Part shown: positions 49,584-60,204 of the stretch, piece after piece
How the letters are laid out: every line of letters begins with the position of its first letter
How positions within the stretch are numbered: the stretch's first letter is position 1
Origin: Niallia taxi
GTDB lineage: Bacteria; Bacillota; Bacilli; Bacillales; Cytobacillaceae
DNA: 64,000 nt
Reading direction: 5' to 3'
Assembly: GCF_032818155.1 (NCBI RefSeq)
Contig: NZ_CP102589.1
Location: 2,590,001-2,654,000, forward strand
Made by a program: the position numbers and the translations under genes
Notes under the pieces: generated by a model
Databases searched by the model: none
What the model was told of the DNA's origin: nothing
What the model saw: only the letters and a program-made list of their open reading frames with translations

Positions 49584-52556
49584 TTATCCATAAGCAATCA
49601 TAGCATTTAGGTATTCTTCTCTGCTCTGTGCAAAAGGGTGGACTGGATCTGAAATATCATATTCATAGAAATTTGACTTCTCGATTTGTCCTACCTGTGT
49701 TGTATTGTAACTGTAATCTCTATTAAAATGAGCATATACAGGAACCAATTCAACATTCGATACAGTTGTTCTTATTGTCTCTACTTTGTTAATCAAATCT
49801 TCAACCAATACCATGTTTTCTAGATTTCTAGCATTACCGTATTCGTTGTTTGCGAAGGTCGGGGGAGGGATGACCCCTATTTTAATATTAGTATTCGCCA
49901 ACTTGATTTGACTAATAACAAATTCAATAGCATTAGAGAAATTAGCATATGTCCATGTTTTATCAAGAGCTAAATCATTTGTACCCAATGCGATTGAAAC
50001 AATATCAGGAGTTGTTAATGTATTTTTTGATAGGTAGTCCACGAAATCAAATATGTAAAAATCCCCGGTTTTATCCGTATCAGTTGTGTATGATTTTTCT
50101 GTCCCTGCGGTACTAGTACGTCTAAAGCACCAATTCGGATATTTAGTTTTATCAGCTTCGGTAGCCAACTTCATAAATGGTGATGCCCAATCTGTTCTCG
50201 CACCAATAAATTGTTTTAAGGCTCTTCCGCTATATCCTTCATGATATCCCGCGCCGAACTGATCAGGATTTGTTCCTAGAAGATTTGCTGTTACGTTGTA
50301 TCTAACTAATCTTCTTTTTAAGTATCTTGGAACTCCACCCTCTGTAATTGAGTCACCCATGCAAATAACATTAACTGTTTTTCCACTCTTTGTTGCAGGA
50401 TCTACAACAGTTAATCCGATATCAGATCTGTATATTTTAGATGTATTTCCTGCTGGTCTAACAGCAAGAGAAAGCTTACTATCTAAATTACTAAGTCCTT
50501 CTAATGTAGCTTGTCCGCTGAATGATTGGTATATCGGAATACCTACATATGAGTAAAGTGGCGTTTTCAATCCACCAGCATCATATGTAATCAACGTTAA
50601 ATCATATCCTCCGTTTTTAGTGGAATCAAACACAATTGAATTTTTGTATATAGGCAATTTTTCACCCTTAATAACATACATTCTTTTTGGAGAAACCAAG
50701 CGTTGATTAACTTTGTCATATGCTGGAGCAGTTTGTATCGGTAAGAATGTTTGCAAGAATGTAGAGTTTACAAAACAACTTGCATGAATTTCTGTATCAG
50801 CAAACGCATAATCAGCGATACTTGGAGCTTTTGCCCAACTGATAATTGCATATCCCCTTACTACACCATCCTGGTCAGTCAACTGACATACTTCTTTTTC
50901 TGGATATATGAAATTCCCACTCGAATCATAAGTAGCTGCTGCGCTAAATTGTAATCGTTCTTTGCTATCCTTATCACGAATAGTTATTTGTCTATGCGAA
51001 TCAGATGAATGTTTTCCAAAAATAGCATTTATGTAATATCGGTCATACTTTCCTACGAAAAAAAGTTGATGTATACAATCCCCAGCATAAATATTTTGTC
51101 CTCCTGTAGAAGCACGAAATGCATTTGCGTTACCAGCAAGCGGATAATTTCTTGCCATAGTCTGTAAGGCGAATTTGCGTGTTGTCATGCTATCATTAAC
51201 AACTTGATCTGCGGCAACAGAGTTATTCGCCATTTTATCAATAGTGACAATTTTATCCGCTAACTTACTTGTGGATTTAACAAATCCGTCTGGGAGAAAG
51301 CTTGCAATCTTGTTGATATTAACGAAACAACTTGCGTGTAATTCAGTATCTGCAAATGTATAATCCGCAACATTGTCAACACCTGTCCAGCTAATTACAG
51401 CAAAACCTCTGACTTCGCCATTTAAAGTAAGTTGGCAAAATTCCTTGTCAGGGTAAACGAAATTTCCATCTGTATCTAACATCGGATCAGCATGAAACTT
51501 AAATTCTTCATTTCCGTCTTTATCTCTTATCGAAATTTCACGACTGCTATCTGAACTATGTTTACTGAAGAAAGAGCGAATATAATACCTGTCGTATTTA
51601 CCTATGAAGAACAATTGGTGAATATTAGCTCCAGCATACATCTTTCCTCCACCATCGGATATCCGTAAACTGTTAGCATTACCTGCTAATGGGTAATTTC
51701 TTAACAGCTTACCTTGGCTAGAAAATGCATCCAGCCCTAATGTTCCATTGCCTAACTTTACACCTTGATAAATGCCGGCATCTGACCATGCGGTATCATT
51801 CCAATAATAGATATGCCCATCAGCTAAAACCAAGAATACCCCTTGTGTGCCTGTTGGAAATGCATTTCTTAAAGCAGTCAGAGTCGTATATACTCCCTTA
51901 GGAGCACCACTTACTACGTTTGCGAGCATAGTTTCCACAAAGGCTTGTTCTGCCTTAGTTGCTAATTCAGCATTGGTGTAATCTTTATCTACATTGTAAT
52001 CGACCTTTTTAACAGCTTGATTATCAGTAATTAATGAGATGGTTTCTTCAGCTAAATCCTTCGCTTCCTCTAGATTTCCCTCGACAGTTCGAATTACTTC
52101 ATAAGTTTCTTCTGCCATATCGATAATAGAAGCCTTTAATTCTTCAAAATCGTTGACGTAATACTCAGTTAGCACTGGTATGTCTTGATCTATTAATGCT
52201 TGTTCAATAGTAAAACTAAATCGATGGACAGAAATACTTTGTCCATTTTCATAGTTTAGATACAGTTCAGATACAACTACTCCATAATATTTTAATTGTT
52301 CTGTAGTTAATTTGTATTCCGCAATACCTTTAACTTTATCAACAATAGTAACTGTTACAACAAATTTACTTCCATCTGCCATTTTCATAACCATTTTGCC
52401 TGTAGCTGCATTTAACGGAAGTTCTACACCGTCTTTAAATAAAAAGAAGGTCAGCTTAGCTGAACCTTCATCTTGTGTGGAAAAACGTACATTAGTACCT
52501 GTATACTGTTGCGCTGTTACTGATATGTTAAATTTCAAATCTACATTTTTTTCCAT
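49584..52556 (-). CDS. Phage baseplate/receptor-binding protein: BppU N-terminus, duplicated module, SGNH esterase domain
   Basis: A 990-residue virion protein. Residues 1-125 resemble the BppU upper-baseplate domain. A helical region follows (130-200), then a GVYTTLTALRNAF segment used by phage fibres. Two related modules of about 137 residues lie at 286-422 and 469-605 (both open RNYPLAGNAN and contain KYDRYYI and KHSSDS). The C-terminal SGNH hydrolase (about 725-990) has MGDSITEGG (Ser nucleophile), IALGTNDLA and DISDPVHP (Asp/His). It probably deacylates or processes a host surface polymer during adsorption. SD GGAAGGTG precedes the ATG. Confidence 0.82.
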   Translation of the reverse strand: MEKNVDLKFNISVTAQQYTGTNVRFSTQDEGSAKLTFFLFKDGVELPLNAATGKMVMKMADGSKFVVTVTIVDKVKGIAEYKLTTEQLKYYGVVVSELYLNYENGQSISVHRFSFTIEQALIDQDIPVLTEYYVNDFEELKASIIDMAEETYEVIRTVEGNLEEAKDLAEETISLITDNQAVKKVDYNVDKDYTNAELATKAEQAFVETMLANVVSGAPKGVYTTLTALRNAFPTGTQGVFLVLADGHIYYWNDTAWSDAGIYQGVKLGNGTLGLDAFSSQGKLLRNYPLAGNANSLRISDGGGKMYAGANIHQLFFIGKYDRYYIRSFFSKHSSDSSREISIRDKDGNEEFKFHADPMLDTDGNFVYPDKEFCQLTLNGEVRGFAVISWTGVDNVADYTFADTELHASCFVNINKIASFLPDGFVKSTSKLADKIVTIDKMANNSVAADQVVNDSMTTRKFALQTMARNYPLAGNANAFRASTGGQNIYAGDCIHQLFFVGKYDRYYINAIFGKHSSDSHRQITIRDKDSKERLQFSAAATYDSSGNFIYPEKEVCQLTDQDGVVRGYAIISWAKAPSIADYAFADTEIHASCFVNSTFLQTFLPIQTAPAYDKVNQRLVSPKRMYVIKGEKLPIYKNSIVFDSTKNGGYDLTLITYDAGGLKTPLYSYVGIPIYQSFSGQATLEGLSNLDSKLSLAVRPAGNTSKIYRSDIGLTVVDPATKSGKTVNVICMGDSITEGGVPRYLKRRLVRYNVTANLLGTNPDQFGAGYHEGYSGRALKQFIGARTDWASPFMKLATEADKTKYPNWCFRRTSTAGTEKSYTTDTDKTGDFYIFDFVDYLSKNTLTTPDIVSIALGTNDLALDKTWTYANFSNAIEFVISQIKLANTNIKIGVIPPPTFANNEYGNARNLENMVLVEDLINKVETIRTTVSNVELVPVYAHFNRDYSYNTTQVGQIEKSNFYEYDISDPVHPFAQSREEYLNAMIAYG

Positions 52557-52568
52557 AAATTCACCTTC

Positions 52569-55124
52569 CTACATAGGATGAACAAAACAAATGGCTACAC
52601 CGTAACCCTTTTCTTCATCGTATGGTGTTGTAATTTCCATAACTTTATATCCTGTATCACTAAATGTTCCTATTCCTTCATTCGGCCCTATAAATCCATT
52701 TTCTTTAACAGTTTCGTCAATTCGAACCCTAATTTGACCTAACAATCCTACAACATGCCATTCATCACGATTTTCTCGTGAGATGTATTCTGCATTGCTG
52801 TCCCAAGCAGGGTTTTCCACTGGAAGCATGTGGTGCTCAAATATCACATCATCAGTTTCATCTTTCTTGATTTGAATAACCTTCTCTTCAAGAATCAATC
52901 CACCGAATTCATTTGTTAAATATCGGTTTTGCCAATAGAATGTTGCTTGACCTAAGATATTACCTGCAGTTTCAGAGATTACTCCTAAAGGCATTTCTCC
53001 ATCATTAGCCTTCCGAATCTTACCGTTATCTAATGTGACAATAAAACCACTATCGATCTTTTCACCATTGGTTGATTCAAAATACTCAGCATAATCACTA
53101 AATGAAGATGCTCCAGTTACAGCTCCAGTAAACTTACCTGTTCCTGATATAGAGTCCAATTCCCATTTTGTATTTCCTGTTGAGGGATTGGTTGAATCTC
53201 CATATCCACCTCTCACAGAATAGTTGTTATCATTAACTACTCCATTACTGGCTAGGATAAGCTTACCGTTCTCTGCACTTCCTGTTGTCTTGGAGTTGTT
53301 TGAACCGATAATGGCATCACGACCACCTTCAGTTTTTGAATCACCACTAGAAGCGATGATAACACTTCCTTCACCAATAGCTTCAGAGTTAGAAGATGCT
53401 ATTACTGCTGTTTTATCACCAGTTGCCTTGCTATCAGATGTGGAGGATATTACGCTTGATGTTTCTGTTTTTGCGTATCCACTTGTACTAGCAATCCTAG
53501 TACCACCTTTAACATTATTAGGTACGAAGTCAACATAATCGTTACCTGCAATAGATGCTGCTAATGTGTAGCCTTCAGCATGTACACCAACAATACTGTC
53601 CTGAGAATTTACACTCGATAAACCAACTTGTCCATTCTCACCGACCATTGTAATGTTTGTAAGGTTCACATGATAAATAGCTGACCCAATAGCGATACCT
53701 ATCTTAGCAGATTTATAAATTTGGATATTGCTAATATTTATGTTGTCAGTTTTCTGATCTCCACCAATTAAACGAATATCGGCACTAGCTTTCTTAAATC
53801 CACGAATATTAAAGTTATGTAATCCAATGTTTCTTGACTTATATTGAACTGCTATTACCGGATTGTCTCCATAATCATAATTAGGATCTCCAATTGCAGT
53901 AAATCCTGATATGTTTACATTCACATATGCAGAAATAGTTAATGCTCTCGGTGTTAAACCTGCATACAAATCATTAAATACTGGTTCAATCGCTGTACAG
54001 TTAGTCATTTCAACATCATAAGCAGTTGTTGAATCCGGATCTTCTACAGTGTGATGCCCGATATGTCTAAAATCATAAGCTCGTACATCTTGATATGATA
54101 TATGTCCGATGATATGAACATCTTGTGCTGCAGCCCATTCTGTATGAGCTTTAACTTCAACACCTCGGATGTTTCCACTTGTGAAGTTATTGATTACCCA
54201 TACATGCTTAGAACCGTCATCAATTTCAATACCATTACTATTGGAAACACCGTCTTCATGAGCATCTCCTGCTGGCGCACTAAATTGGCTATTTGAAATC
54301 CAAATGTATTCACTATAATGAGTGGTAATACCATCATCACCGTATCCAGAACCGATACAATTATCTATCCAGACAAAGCGACAACCATCTTTTGTGTAGT
54401 CTGTATCCGGTAAATGGTCATATGTAGGTGCAGTGATATCAAAGCTATGTAATCCAGAGTTGATTCCCTCAACTTCTTTAATCCATGCAAATCTAACTTT
54501 AGCAAGAGTTAAGCAACTTGAATGTTGTCCACCTGTCGCACTTACTCCACCCTGCCTTGTTTTGTTCCAATCTAAGGTCATACCTTTGACGGAAATATTT
54601 CTATTGCCATTTACGTAGTCTTGGTTCGTAATTACCCATTCACTTGCTGGAGTATCTTCATGCAATATGATTATTGTTCGTCCAATACCATCACCAACAA
54701 GTTCAACCCAAGATGGAATTTTAAGTCCTTTTACAACATAAGTTCCTGCCGGTACAACAACTCTTACTTTACCTGTACCAAATGCTTTGCTGAAAGCTTC
54801 TGTACTTTCTGTTTCTCCAGTAGGGTCTGCTCCAAAATCAGTAACGTAAACTGTTCTTTTAATTTTTGAAAGCAATTTATTGTATTCTTTATCTAGACGT
54901 TCCTTCAGCGAAAGATTAATAACACCTTCTACATCCTGTCTTGCATCCACAATTTCAGGAAAGCTCGAACTACTCAAGATTAGATTTGATATACGTGTAT
55001 TCGTGTTTTCAATGCTTTCAGATACAGATTTCATGTCGTCTTCAATATCACCAAAAACTTTATTAACTAAGTTCCTGAATACTCTAGTGGTCTCTGTTCC
55101 TATCTGTCCGTAATTAAATTTCAA
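52569..55124 (-). CDS. Phage tail spike: pectate-lyase-like beta-helix, head repeats and Peptidase_G2-type C-terminal domain
   Basis: An 851-residue virion protein. A helical N-terminal attachment region (1-90) leads into TDFGADPTGETESTEAFSKA, the start of a Pectate_lyase_3 right-handed beta-helix (about 95-520) that would bind or cut a surface polysaccharide. Residues about 540-640 are trimeric head-type repeats (AVIASSNSEAIGEGSVIIAS and similar). The C-terminal part, starting SSFSDYAEYFES (about 675), resembles the Peptidase_G2 self-cleaving chaperone that assists trimerisation. The start is TTG at 55124, overlapping the previous stop (TTGA), with GGAGGTGG upstream. Confidence 0.82.
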   Translation of the reverse strand: MKFNYGQIGTETTRVFRNLVNKVFGDIEDDMKSVSESIENTNTRISNLILSSSSFPEIVDARQDVEGVINLSLKERLDKEYNKLLSKIKRTVYVTDFGADPTGETESTEAFSKAFGTGKVRVVVPAGTYVVKGLKIPSWVELVGDGIGRTIIILHEDTPASEWVITNQDYVNGNRNISVKGMTLDWNKTRQGGVSATGGQHSSCLTLAKVRFAWIKEVEGINSGLHSFDITAPTYDHLPDTDYTKDGCRFVWIDNCIGSGYGDDGITTHYSEYIWISNSQFSAPAGDAHEDGVSNSNGIEIDDGSKHVWVINNFTSGNIRGVEVKAHTEWAAAQDVHIIGHISYQDVRAYDFRHIGHHTVEDPDSTTAYDVEMTNCTAIEPVFNDLYAGLTPRALTISAYVNVNISGFTAIGDPNYDYGDNPVIAVQYKSRNIGLHNFNIRGFKKASADIRLIGGDQKTDNINISNIQIYKSAKIGIAIGSAIYHVNLTNITMVGENGQVGLSSVNSQDSIVGVHAEGYTLAASIAGNDYVDFVPNNVKGGTRIASTSGYAKTETSSVISSTSDSKATGDKTAVIASSNSEAIGEGSVIIASSGDSKTEGGRDAIIGSNNSKTTGSAENGKLILASNGVVNDNNYSVRGGYGDSTNPSTGNTKWELDSISGTGKFTGAVTGASSFSDYAEYFESTNGEKIDSGFIVTLDNGKIRKANDGEMPLGVISETAGNILGQATFYWQNRYLTNEFGGLILEEKVIQIKKDETDDVIFEHHMLPVENPAWDSNAEYISRENRDEWHVVGLLGQIRVRIDETVKENGFIGPNEGIGTFSDTGYKVMEITTPYDEEKGYGVAICFVHPM

Positions 55125-56857
55125 GTTGTACCACCTCCATTTTCTAATGCTTCTAATCTTTCCATGAGGTTTTGCAGATCTACCACTTCCTCACCTACGA
55201 TAATTTTGCTTATTTTTACAAAGTCCTCGCTGGATAATAATCCGTCTGAGGTTTCATCAGCTAACCCAGTAACACCAGCTGCTATTTCTCTTGGATCATA
55301 TCCATCTTCAAAGATTGTTCCAGCTCCTATTCTTACTTTGTTTGCTGCTAATACCCCTATGGCATAAGCAAGATTAAATACCATCGTTCCACTTAAGGCA
55401 GACTCTTTAATCTGTCCTGTTTTTGAATCCACGACTTTACTAATGGTTTGTGAACTAGTGGATAGACTTGCTATAATATCCGTTCCCTTTTTCTTAATTG
55501 TTCCAAATGTAAACTTAGGTGAAATATTGGGATCGGAATAACTTTCTTTTTCTACAATACGTAACTGTAAATCCACGTTTAAAGGATCTAAAATACAGTA
55601 AGCATAATCTAATCTGTTGATATCTGATAAACCCATCTCAACCAATTCTTGCGCTGTGAGTGATAAAGAAATATCCCAAGAATCATAAAGTCCTTTTTTA
55701 AGTGTTTCGTATAAAACTGTTGCATTCGTAATAGTGTCTGAAAACAATGGCTCAGCTTCTACAATCCCATATTCCTCTGCTAAAGGAGATGTGTACTCTG
55801 TAACACAGGTATACTGTTCATCACCTTCCAACTGCCTAAATAGGGTAATGATGTTACCGTCTAATAAATAATTAAAAGGAATAGAGTTTTTAACTTTAGT
55901 GTTGGGATTGTCAGTGTCCTTTTTAAATGTTGCTTTGACGGAATACTCCTTACTTTCTAACCCTCTAACAACCTCAATTGTTTGTTCAGATGCTTCTTCT
56001 TTGGAATATGTTGTAATCGTTTTGTTCGTATCACCTATAGCGAATTCCCATTTACCACCCATTTTGTGGACGATTGTTCTAAAAGAAAAACCTGTACCAG
56101 TGAACTTGAAACTAAAAGTAGCTCCAATTTCCTTAGTAGCAGGTTTATTTTGAGTTGATTCTGTATAATAGGTTCCTGTTTTCGATTCATAAGGAATGGA
56201 TTTATTAGAGCTAACATCTTTCTCTTCTTTTGGTTTTCCATATCCTCTAATATACGTAGCAAAGTTACTTGAGTCTGTATCTTCATTGATATCATTAATA
56301 TTGAATTTATGTAGAAATTGCTTTTCTGTTACGATACCTAACTTCGATGCTATATGAACAACTCCAGATGTATAATCAAACTCGGCACCAAGATCACCAA
56401 TAATTTCTTGAAACAAAGCTAAATTGTTATTGCCACCAAAGTCTTCATAATCGAGTAATTCAGGTAGTGTTTCCGGATTGAGCACGTATGTATAGCCAGT
56501 ATCTTTAAATACCATATCAAGTAAGTAATAAGGACTAAATGAGCCTTTTATGGTTTCATAAATCCTTTTTCTTTTTAAATCATCGAAAAATCTATGTTCA
56601 TTTGAACAATCAATCTTAACTCGTTCACCTGTTACTCTTCTGCCTACTTTTTTTATTATGTATTCCTCATTCTTATAAACGAAGTAATTTCTCTGTTGAA
56701 TCATATCGAAACCAATTTCATTTTCCTCTGATTTAGTCCCAGAGACACTTAGTGTTTTTGCACCTTGTTCTCCTTCTTTCAAAGTACAAGTAAAGCCGTA
56801 TAAAGGCTCTGTATTTCCTTTTCTGTCTTTTATAATTAATAACTCACTGTCCTTCAT
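55121..56857 (-). CDS. Prophage tail-associated lysin/baseplate hub protein (Tal, Prophage_tail family)
   Basis: A 578-residue tail-tip protein. Residues 1-370 follow the gp27/Tal hub fold of the Prophage_tail family (LDMVFKDTGYTYVLNPETLP, FNINDINEDTDSSNFATYIR), with an inserted segment around 230-340 containing FSFKFTGTGFSFRTIVHKMG, which may bind carbohydrate. The C-terminal 100 residues are a linker to the fibres (VVDSKTGQIKESALSGT). No peptidase domain is visible at the C-terminus. GGTGAGG precedes the ATG. It sits between Dit and the spike in standard siphophage order. Confidence 0.82.
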   Translation of the reverse strand: MKDSELLIIKDRKGNTEPLYGFTCTLKEGEQGAKTLSVSGTKSEENEIGFDMIQQRNYFVYKNEEYIIKKVGRRVTGERVKIDCSNEHRFFDDLKRKRIYETIKGSFSPYYLLDMVFKDTGYTYVLNPETLPELLDYEDFGGNNNLALFQEIIGDLGAEFDYTSGVVHIASKLGIVTEKQFLHKFNINDINEDTDSSNFATYIRGYGKPKEEKDVSSNKSIPYESKTGTYYTESTQNKPATKEIGATFSFKFTGTGFSFRTIVHKMGGKWEFAIGDTNKTITTYSKEEASEQTIEVVRGLESKEYSVKATFKKDTDNPNTKVKNSIPFNYLLDGNIITLFRQLEGDEQYTCVTEYTSPLAEEYGIVEAEPLFSDTITNATVLYETLKKGLYDSWDISLSLTAQELVEMGLSDINRLDYAYCILDPLNVDLQLRIVEKESYSDPNISPKFTFGTIKKKGTDIIASLSTSSQTISKVVDSKTGQIKESALSGTMVFNLAYAIGVLAANKVRIGAGTIFEDGYDPREIAAGVTGLADETSDGLLSSEDFVKISKIIVGEEVVDLQNLMERLEALENGGGTT

Positions 56858-56865
56858 ACCCTCAC

Positions 56866-57684
56866 CTACTTGTACCAGAAATTAAAATCAAACGATATTT
56901 CAAACGCACCACTTGCTCCGACTAATTCAAATTCATTCCAACCGGGAGCTAATGTGATTCGTTTATGATTGGTATCAGCAAAAATACTTATTCCATTCTT
57001 CAAATGCCTTACTCGATTCAATTCAATCGTATCAGTTGCCTTTGTAGTTCCTTTATAACTAAACACATCACCAGTTGTCGTATTTTTGATTTGTAATTGA
57101 TTAGATGACCCCTTAAAGGTAATCACTAAAGGTAATTGCTTTGGGTCAACAGCTATACCGCCATTAAAAACTTTGAAAGTGGAAGACTTAAATGTATACA
57201 GAGCATCATTTTCAAAGTCTATTCCTCCTCCAATTCCTTGCCACTCATCATTATTGAAATCAATTGGATTAGACAAGGTACTACCAAGAGATTTGCAAAA
57301 AGGTGATGAAGAAATAAAATCAATGGAAACTCTTGAAGTCTTATGGTTTATTACCTCTGGAATAAATTCACCATCAACCTTTACATACCATACTTTACCT
57401 GGTTGTCTACTATCGATTAAGCCTAACTCTTCTTCTGTTGAAAATAAATCCATTAACTCATCTGTTAACAAAACTAAATCAAGATGATCTGCCGCTTTAA
57501 TGAGAAAGTCAGCTGTAAGCTTTCTCCCTCCCCAAACAGTTCCAGTTGAAATTAGTCCATGTCTACCTTCAACAGTTTCGTAATTATTAGTTGCACTTAA
57601 AGAAGATTTTCTGAAATCCAGCAATTCGACTCCGAAATCACGATGATCGATAGTGCGGTTTTCTTTCAAGATAGTTAAATACAT
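56866..57684 (-). CDS. Distal tail protein (Dit)
   Basis: A 272-residue siphovirus distal tail protein that forms the hexameric ring joining the tail tube to the baseplate. The N-terminal ring domain is visible (TVEGRHGLISTGTVWGGRKL, followed by LTADFLIKA), and the C-terminal galectin-like half ends APGWNEFELVGASGAFEISF. Its place between tape measure and Tal is diagnostic. AGGGGGTGAT precedes the ATG. Confidence 0.88.
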   Translation of the reverse strand: MYLTILKENRTIDHRDFGVELLDFRKSSLSATNNYETVEGRHGLISTGTVWGGRKLTADFLIKAADHLDLVLLTDELMDLFSTEEELGLIDSRQPGKVWYVKVDGEFIPEVINHKTSRVSIDFISSSPFCKSLGSTLSNPIDFNNDEWQGIGGGIDFENDALYTFKSSTFKVFNGGIAVDPKQLPLVITFKGSSNQLQIKNTTTGDVFSYKGTTKATDTIELNRVRHLKNGISIFADTNHKRITLAPGWNEFELVGASGAFEISFDFNFWYK

Positions 57685-57690
57685 TATCGA

Positions 57691-60204
57691 TCACCCCCTT
57701 CTTCCTAATTTTCTTTGAGTGTTATCTTGTATCATGTCATCAATGTGTTCAAATTGAACCTGTGCAAGTTCATAACCATCTATGTATACCGGTGCTGGGT
57801 TAATGATAATCTGACTATTACCTTGTGAACCTCTATCTACAACTAATTGATCTCTGGTATTCCTTCCTGCTTCTCTTGCATAACGCATTGAAACATCATG
57901 AGGAACTACCTGTGCGCCATTAGGTAAGTTTACAAGTTCACCTCGTCCACCTTCATTAATCCGAGCAAATCCACCTAGCCAATCGTCTGTACCTCTTGCC
58001 AACATTGGAATATGTCCAATTTCAACTCCTGGAATCTTATTGATTAAGGAGACTGCGCTATTAATACCACCAATTACATCGTTAACAAAGCCTTTTACCT
58101 GTCCAACCAATTGACTAACTGATCCAGAAATACCACTGAATACACCACTAACGAATGCAGTCAATCCATTCCAAGCACCTTTAATAGCGTCGAAAACACC
58201 AATAATCTTATTGGAAACACTATTCATAATACTTGAGACTGTTGAAAAGATTGTGCTGAACACACTAGAAACTGTTGAGCTTAAACCACTAATAATGGAG
58301 CCAATTTTGTTTATTGCAGCTCCTATAAAGGTCATAATATTTTGGAACACTCCAGACACAACAGTGAAAACTGTACTGAAAATTCCTGCTACAACTGCAA
58401 TAATCGGTGTTATTACCGCAATTATGCTAGTAATTATGCCGGCTATAAATACAACTATAGGAGAAATTACAGCTATGATTGCACTAATAATACCTGCAAT
58501 AATAGCAACTATAGGACTAAGAGCAGAGATAATCGCTGCTACAACTTGCACAACAACAGTAACAATAAGCATAATCACAGGTAGTAGAGCCTGAATTACT
58601 CCGATAATTACTTGTATTATTGCAATAAGAGCTGGTGCAACAGATTCTACAATATTCATAAATGCCATAATTAGACTTTGCACCACAGGTAACAAGGCAC
58701 TAATAATGACAGCTACTAATGGCATCAACTGCGCTACCAAATTAATCACGATCATTACGACTTGCATTATTATCGGAAATAACTGATTGAACAATCCGAT
58801 AAGAATAGGTAAAACAGCACTAACAATATTCATAAATGTCATACCTAGTTGAATAACAACAGGTATTAAAGAAGCCATGGCTTGCATAATCAATGGAATA
58901 ATTGCACTCGCAAGTTGTCCTATTGAAGTTCCTAACGTTGCCACTAATGGCAATACCAATGATGCTACTTGTTGGAACGCACTGGCAATTTCCGGACCGA
59001 AATTTTGAAACAGCATAATAACCATTTTTACAATTGGATTTAATCCTGCAAAAATAGAAATGAACTGAATAACAAATCCGCTACCGACTCCACCAGCTTG
59101 TTGGAATCCACTGAATAGGCTAGAAAAGAACGTTGAGACAATTTGCCAAACTGAAGTGAAAATTGGAATAAGACTGTCAATTGTACCTGTTATCGTGGAA
59201 AACACGGAACTAAATATTCCTGGTGCTGAAGCGACAACTTGTTTAATTACTTCTATGGCTGTAGAAACTGCATTTTGAATAAATGTAGCTATGTTACCTA
59301 CCTTTGTAGCTGTACCTTCAGATATCCCAAGCGTTTGCATAAAATCAACATTGTCCTTAACACTCATTGAACCGAACCATATATCCCAAAAAGAAGTAAT
59401 GATTCCACCCAATTGAGATGTAATTGTCATCAATCTACTTGCTATATCTGGACTAAAGCCCATGTTAACCAATAAATCAGGTTTTGCCAAACTAATAAAT
59501 GCAGATCTTAATGTTGTACCTGCTTGGCTACCATCTAGACCAGCATTGACCATTAAACCAGTTGAAGCAGATAATTCTTCTATGCTAATTCCTAATGAAG
59601 CAGCAGGTGCAGCAGCATATTTAAAGGAGTAGCTCATATCACTAATTCCCGCTGCTGTTTTATTTGCAGTCATCGCTAAAATATCCGCAACTTTACCTGA
59701 CTTATCAGCTTCCATCTGGAAGCCATTCAGAGCACTTGCAACAGTATTTGATACAAGAGCTAGGTCTTCACCACTTGCTTCAGCTGCAGCGATAACACCA
59801 GGCATAGCACTAATTACTTGATTAGCATCAAAACCTTTAGCAGCCATCTCAGTCATCGCTGTAGCAACTTCACTACTTGAAAGTGATGTACTAGCGCCTA
59901 AGTCTAATGCTGATTGAGTCATAGTATCTAATTCTTTTGAGCTTGCCCCAGCAATAGCCCCTGCTTTTCGCATGGCTGTATCGAAATCTGCGGTGGTTTT
60001 TATAGCTCCAATAAATGGTGTCGTAATTCCCGCAGTGATACCAGCTCCAGCTAAAGCCGTTTTCTGACCCATATCATTTATTTTTTGTCCTACACTTTTT
60101 ACTTGTTCAGAAAGGTTGTTAAGAGACTCGTTTGCACTCTGGAAAGCCCTGGTAAACCCACTAGCATCACCAGTAATCCTTGCGCTTAACGTATAATCCG
60201 CCAT
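57691..60204 (-). CDS. Phage tail tape measure protein
   Basis: An 837-residue protein whose length sets the tail length. The N-terminal region has the TP901 tape-measure core: AFQSANESLNNLSEQVKSVG, TTADFDTAMRKAGAIAG, GASTSLSSSEVATAMTEMAA and NAGLDGSQAGTTLRSAFISL. A large hydrophobic stretch (about 395-640) of repeated Ile/Val/Ala-rich segments would cross the host membrane during DNA injection. A moderate size suggests a tail of medium length. GAAGGGAGG precedes the ATG. Confidence 0.92.
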   Translation of the reverse strand: MADYTLSARITGDASGFTRAFQSANESLNNLSEQVKSVGQKINDMGQKTALAGAGITAGITTPFIGAIKTTADFDTAMRKAGAIAGASSKELDTMTQSALDLGASTSLSSSEVATAMTEMAAKGFDANQVISAMPGVIAAAEASGEDLALVSNTVASALNGFQMEADKSGKVADILAMTANKTAAGISDMSYSFKYAAAPAASLGISIEELSASTGLMVNAGLDGSQAGTTLRSAFISLAKPDLLVNMGFSPDIASRLMTITSQLGGIITSFWDIWFGSMSVKDNVDFMQTLGISEGTATKVGNIATFIQNAVSTAIEVIKQVVASAPGIFSSVFSTITGTIDSLIPIFTSVWQIVSTFFSSLFSGFQQAGGVGSGFVIQFISIFAGLNPIVKMVIMLFQNFGPEIASAFQQVASLVLPLVATLGTSIGQLASAIIPLIMQAMASLIPVVIQLGMTFMNIVSAVLPILIGLFNQLFPIIMQVVMIVINLVAQLMPLVAVIISALLPVVQSLIMAFMNIVESVAPALIAIIQVIIGVIQALLPVIMLIVTVVVQVVAAIISALSPIVAIIAGIISAIIAVISPIVVFIAGIITSIIAVITPIIAVVAGIFSTVFTVVSGVFQNIMTFIGAAINKIGSIISGLSSTVSSVFSTIFSTVSSIMNSVSNKIIGVFDAIKGAWNGLTAFVSGVFSGISGSVSQLVGQVKGFVNDVIGGINSAVSLINKIPGVEIGHIPMLARGTDDWLGGFARINEGGRGELVNLPNGAQVVPHDVSMRYAREAGRNTRDQLVVDRGSQGNSQIIINPAPVYIDGYELAQVQFEHIDDMIQDNTQRKLGRRG

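Noticed and set aside
58211..58594. Plus-strand 127-codon hydrophobic frame
   Set aside because: Antisense to the Ile/Val-rich part of the tape measure gene. It is a composition effect, not a membrane protein.
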